The position numbers and the translations under genes were made by a program. Below, in pieces: positions 60,401 to 64,000 of a DNA stretch of 64,000 nucleotides (position 1 is its first letter; each line of letters begins with the position of its first letter). The notes beneath the pieces were generated by a model. That model did no database searches. It worked only from the letters and a program-made list of their open reading frames with translations, and was not told where the DNA came from. The stretch comes from Blasia pusilla (lineage: Eukaryota > Marchantiophyta > Marchantiopsida > Blasiales): NCBI GenBank assembly GCA_050084515.1, contig CM114271.1, positions 35,588,001-35,652,000 of the forward strand, in the 5' to 3' direction.

Positions 60401-63400
60401 CATGGGATGGAAATTTAAAAATATCCAACTATCAAAAATATTTAGGTTCGACCATGCAAAAAGTGGGGGATGCCCTTATACAATAAAGTATCCAATTAAG
60501 GAATGTTAAGTTATTAAACATAAATAGAAATAAATGGTCCTTGAACACTTGAGAATGCCTTAGAAAAATAAGCATGTTGGTGCAGAGTGATAGAAACATA
60601 TGAAAAAAATAATCTCTCGGGAAAAAGAAACGCAAGAAGAAATCTAAGTTCTAGAATCCCTAGCACTCTCACAAGTGCTAAATGAATCCTTCTCAATTGC
60701 GTTTATGTTAGAAGATTGTTATAAGTTCTTGAGACCAACATATAGAAAAACTTCCCACATTTGAGAATCTCAAGCTTTTCTTTCTTCTCAAAAGCCATGA
60801 AACTATGAAAGTCCAATGATAGAAAGTGAAAGGAATTTCCCTCATATGTTAGGGCTTCATAGAATTATGGTTGTTGAAGTGAGACGAATTCAACCACCTA
60901 CCATGCTTGTTTTGAAAAAGATAAGGGACAAGAATCTACAATCTAAAACATATTACATATATTTTTGATAATGAGGCAACACCCATAAAAAAATTTCAAA
61001 TAAAAGTTGATAACTTTTTGGGGCTCGTGTAAGCCATCCTAAAAAAGGTCCCAAACCTTGTACTTTAGCACTCCATATTACAAATTTGGTGGAGAGTGTT
61101 TTTTTTAAATTTTATTTGGGGGTGGGGGGCACTTATTATCAAATTGTAGATCATATCTCGGCCTAGAATCCCAACACTCTCCAAGCATGATAGGCATTTG
61201 ATAAACATAACGTAGATTATTATCAATGTTAGTAGTTACTAATGAAAAATGCTTTAGAGATGCCCTCTCACTTTTTTTTCCATATGCAAAAATTAGTAGC
61301 TTAAGTTTTTGCTTTAAGATATTCTTTCTACATTTTTTACTATTTATTTTGGTGTGATTCCAATAAAAAAATTTAAAACTTCCCCTTAACTAGTCCATAT
61401 TATCATGAAAAGGGTGAGTAATTAATGATTCTATTTTATATCCTGAAAATTTGACTTATTCTAATAGCCAAACCTAGCATGCATATTTTAAAATTCAGAG
61501 AACTAAGTACATGGGAAATATTTAAAGTGGTAAAGAGCATAGGCACTAATTACTGGTAATAAATATAATAGTGTTAGAAAATCTGTTCATGAGACCCTTC
61601 CATTTTTTCAACTTTTTCCATTAGGAAATTAGCTTGTGGATTTTAGACAATAAATGTTAAACATCTATTACCTTTCCCATAAAGAGAATGAAACTTAATT
61701 ATAGGAGGTTGATGGATTGTAGGTTGAAACACAAGACCTCAATAAAATGAGATGCAAGAACCCATCGAAAGTACAAAGAATGTATGAGGATTCTTAGGTT
61801 AGTAGGGAAAAAATCCATATTTCTAAAATGAGAAACTTGACTAGAATCCAACAAACATAGTCATAAATTTAGAACACGCACCCCTAAAAAAACATTAAAA
61901 ACGAAATTTTAGTAATCTTTGAAATTTCAAACTGACTATGGTGTGCATTTAAAATTCATCATGTTTTTGAAAATAAATATTTTAATTTATCGATAATATT
62001 TAGGAATTGACCCCTCTTTCGCATAAATATGATAATCAATATTAGTTTTGGATTTCAAATCCTAATAAGATATCTTTTTAAGATATTAGTGCATAGTGTT
62101 CCATATTGCTTGCTTTAATGAAGTCCATATTATAAAACCCTATTTCTAAAAATACTAGTTGGGACTAGTGTAAAACAAGAGTCTTATTACTCGTAAACCA
62201 TATGTAAACGAATGTAGTACCTTAGGTGAGATGGGGATTTTTTCATAGATTTCTATTAGATGTAGGATTTGATACATGTTCATATCCCAACCACATGTAG
62301 CTCATTTAATAATACAAACATTGAGTTGATATGACTACATTTTGGGGGAAATTTATGAGTCCTTTTGGCTACAAAGCAATTGAAAAAAGCTCCAAAGTAC
62401 TCTCATTTTTTTATTGCTACATTCGCAAAATACTTGTATACTACTCGTAACTTGCAAGCAAAAAGGGTTGCATTCTTACATACATAATACGCTCATAAAC
62501 CACCGCCAAAGTAATCGAAAAAAAGAGGCTACTATGAGTACTAATTTTTTAAAGTCTCTTATGATTTCTAGGAGTCTCTAAGCCTTTGGAAAGAACTTGC
62601 AAAATTTTCCACCACTATGTAAGTACGTGCAATTGTGTATTACATTCCTTAAGCACACACCCAATCTTCCAATCGTTTATGAGTCTTGATAATATTTTTC
62701 TCCAAACTCATGAAGCACTCACAAAATTTTCCACTACATCATGAGTCTACGTAGGCGGATTTTTTTCTTGAGTAGGAATTTTTCGGATCCCTTTCTTGAA
62801 TGTATTTTTTTTCTTTTTATGTGTTCTTGCCCACACCTATGTTTTTGTTATATCCTAGCCACCTACAATAGGTCAGGTAGTAGGGTGCTTTCCCACTTGA
62901 CAACATAATACATGTATTTTTCTCCTCACCATTTACCTCTTTGCATGGTTGAGATTTCAACATGTTTTGCGCATAAAAAAAAAAAAACATGTTAGTAATT
63001 AAGCATGATAATTACTGGCAATGCAAGAACTTCTTATCTTCAAAATATGTCAAAAATAAGGATTTAGGCCACATACCAAATAATAACTTGGTTGGCAAAG
63101 ACACTCTTGTAGTCGATGGACCCCCCTTGACTACAAATGGTATTCATCTTGAGATACATAACATGTGTATAGCCATAACGCAACATAGTTAGTATGAAAA
63201 CCATATACAACTAGGACAAAAAAATACTTACTTGAAATCTTTGCTCCTTTTACTCCTTATCCCTCACCTCACTTTCAATCACCATGCTATAAGTATTTTC
63301 AAAATAAAGAAAAAAAGTTTGAAATTAAAAGACACGACTTAGCCATACTAGAAAAATGAAACTACTTTGAGAATAGTTGAAGTAGTCTTGGAAAGTTATG

Positions 63401-64000
63401 AGAAAATTGTTAAAAGTGAGGAACTATGGCGAAGGAAAGGGGATGTATTGATCGGTTCGGAAGTCTATGAGGATGTAGTAACTCCCATTTGTGACTATCT
63501 TTTTTTGAGTTAGTGAAAGTCCTGCAAGTGTAAGGACTCCAAAAACATTTCTTCCTAAATCAATCAAAAAGGGCTTGAATCCTTTTTTTAAACATATGGC
63601 TACTTACAAGTATACTATACAAGTTATGGATTAGTGCTTTGCAAGCATGTGTACTCATACTTGTAAGTGAATTCCAAAAATTTTCCACCCACAAATTGAC
63701 ACATATCTCGTCAAACACTTACAAGAGACTTAAAAATACCCACACAAAGTGGAATTGCAAAGTAATGGCAAACTCAACAAATTACCCCTAGCATTTGTGT
63801 AGAGTGATGCTCTATGAATTTTGCAAAACGTTTAAACTTGTGGACAACGTAAGAACTTTACAAAAATCACATCTTATTAATAAGGGTGATAAAAAATAAT
63901 ATAATGAAATATGAATTCTTTTCTCACAAATCGGAAATCCAAAATTCTATTTCAATTAAAAATTGTCACCTTAGGAGAGGAGCACTCAAATAAGCTCCTT
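60401..64000. other. AT-rich intergenic DNA, no supported gene
   Basis: Short frames only, the longest 67 codons at 62989-63192. A phrase AAAATTTTCCAC recurs near 62600, 62723 and 63677 together with TTGCAAG/ACTTACAAG words. This suggests diverged copies of one repeat, but boundaries could not be drawn. Confidence 0.35.

Overview
The window is nuclear DNA of a land plant. The evidence is the gene content (a PWWP/CID HUA2-type regulator, a plastid phosphoenolpyruvate/phosphate translocator with a transit peptide, a PADRE/DUF4228 protein, a plant F-box/kelch protein), GT-AG introns of about 100-2000 bases, and decayed plant-type Ty1/copia, Ty3/gypsy and Helitron elements. The proteins do not look like close copies of flowering-plant ones, and I favour a bryophyte or lycophyte. 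That is a judgement from memory, not a computation.

Layout. (1) 1-14.5 kb: one large gene, HUA2-like, on the + strand in ten coding exons (994-10652), followed by unassigned DNA. (2) 14.5-33.5 kb: AT-rich repeat territory. It holds a decayed copia element on the - strand, a copia LTR/primer-site remnant, a gypsy gag remnant, a pair of ~950-base inverted repeat arms, a 97-base tandem repeat, a decayed copy of the anaphase-promoting-complex gene APC8/CDC23, a GC-rich duplicated patch and a short Helitron with intact ends. (3) 33.5-35.6 kb: a single-exon PADRE gene (- strand) with a GC-rich upstream region that contains a perfect 15-bp hairpin. (4) 35.6-45.4 kb: more AT-rich repeats, including a cluster of short non-autonomous Helitrons and a perfect 24-bp hairpin. 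(5) 45.4-59.2 kb: a gene island with UFM1 (+, five exons) converging on the PEP/phosphate translocator (-, nine exons), then an F-box/kelch gene (-, one exon). (6) 59.2-64 kb: AT-rich DNA with degenerate repeats and no gene I can support.

The genes do not form a pathway. They are independent housekeeping or regulatory loci: RNA processing and flowering-type regulation (HUA2-like), protein ufmylation (UFM1), plastid PEP import (PPT), SCF ubiquitin ligation (F-box/kelch), and a stress-related family of unknown mechanism (PADRE). Exon coordinates below were read by hand from splice signals and reading-frame continuity. All coding joins keep frame, but no transcript was available.
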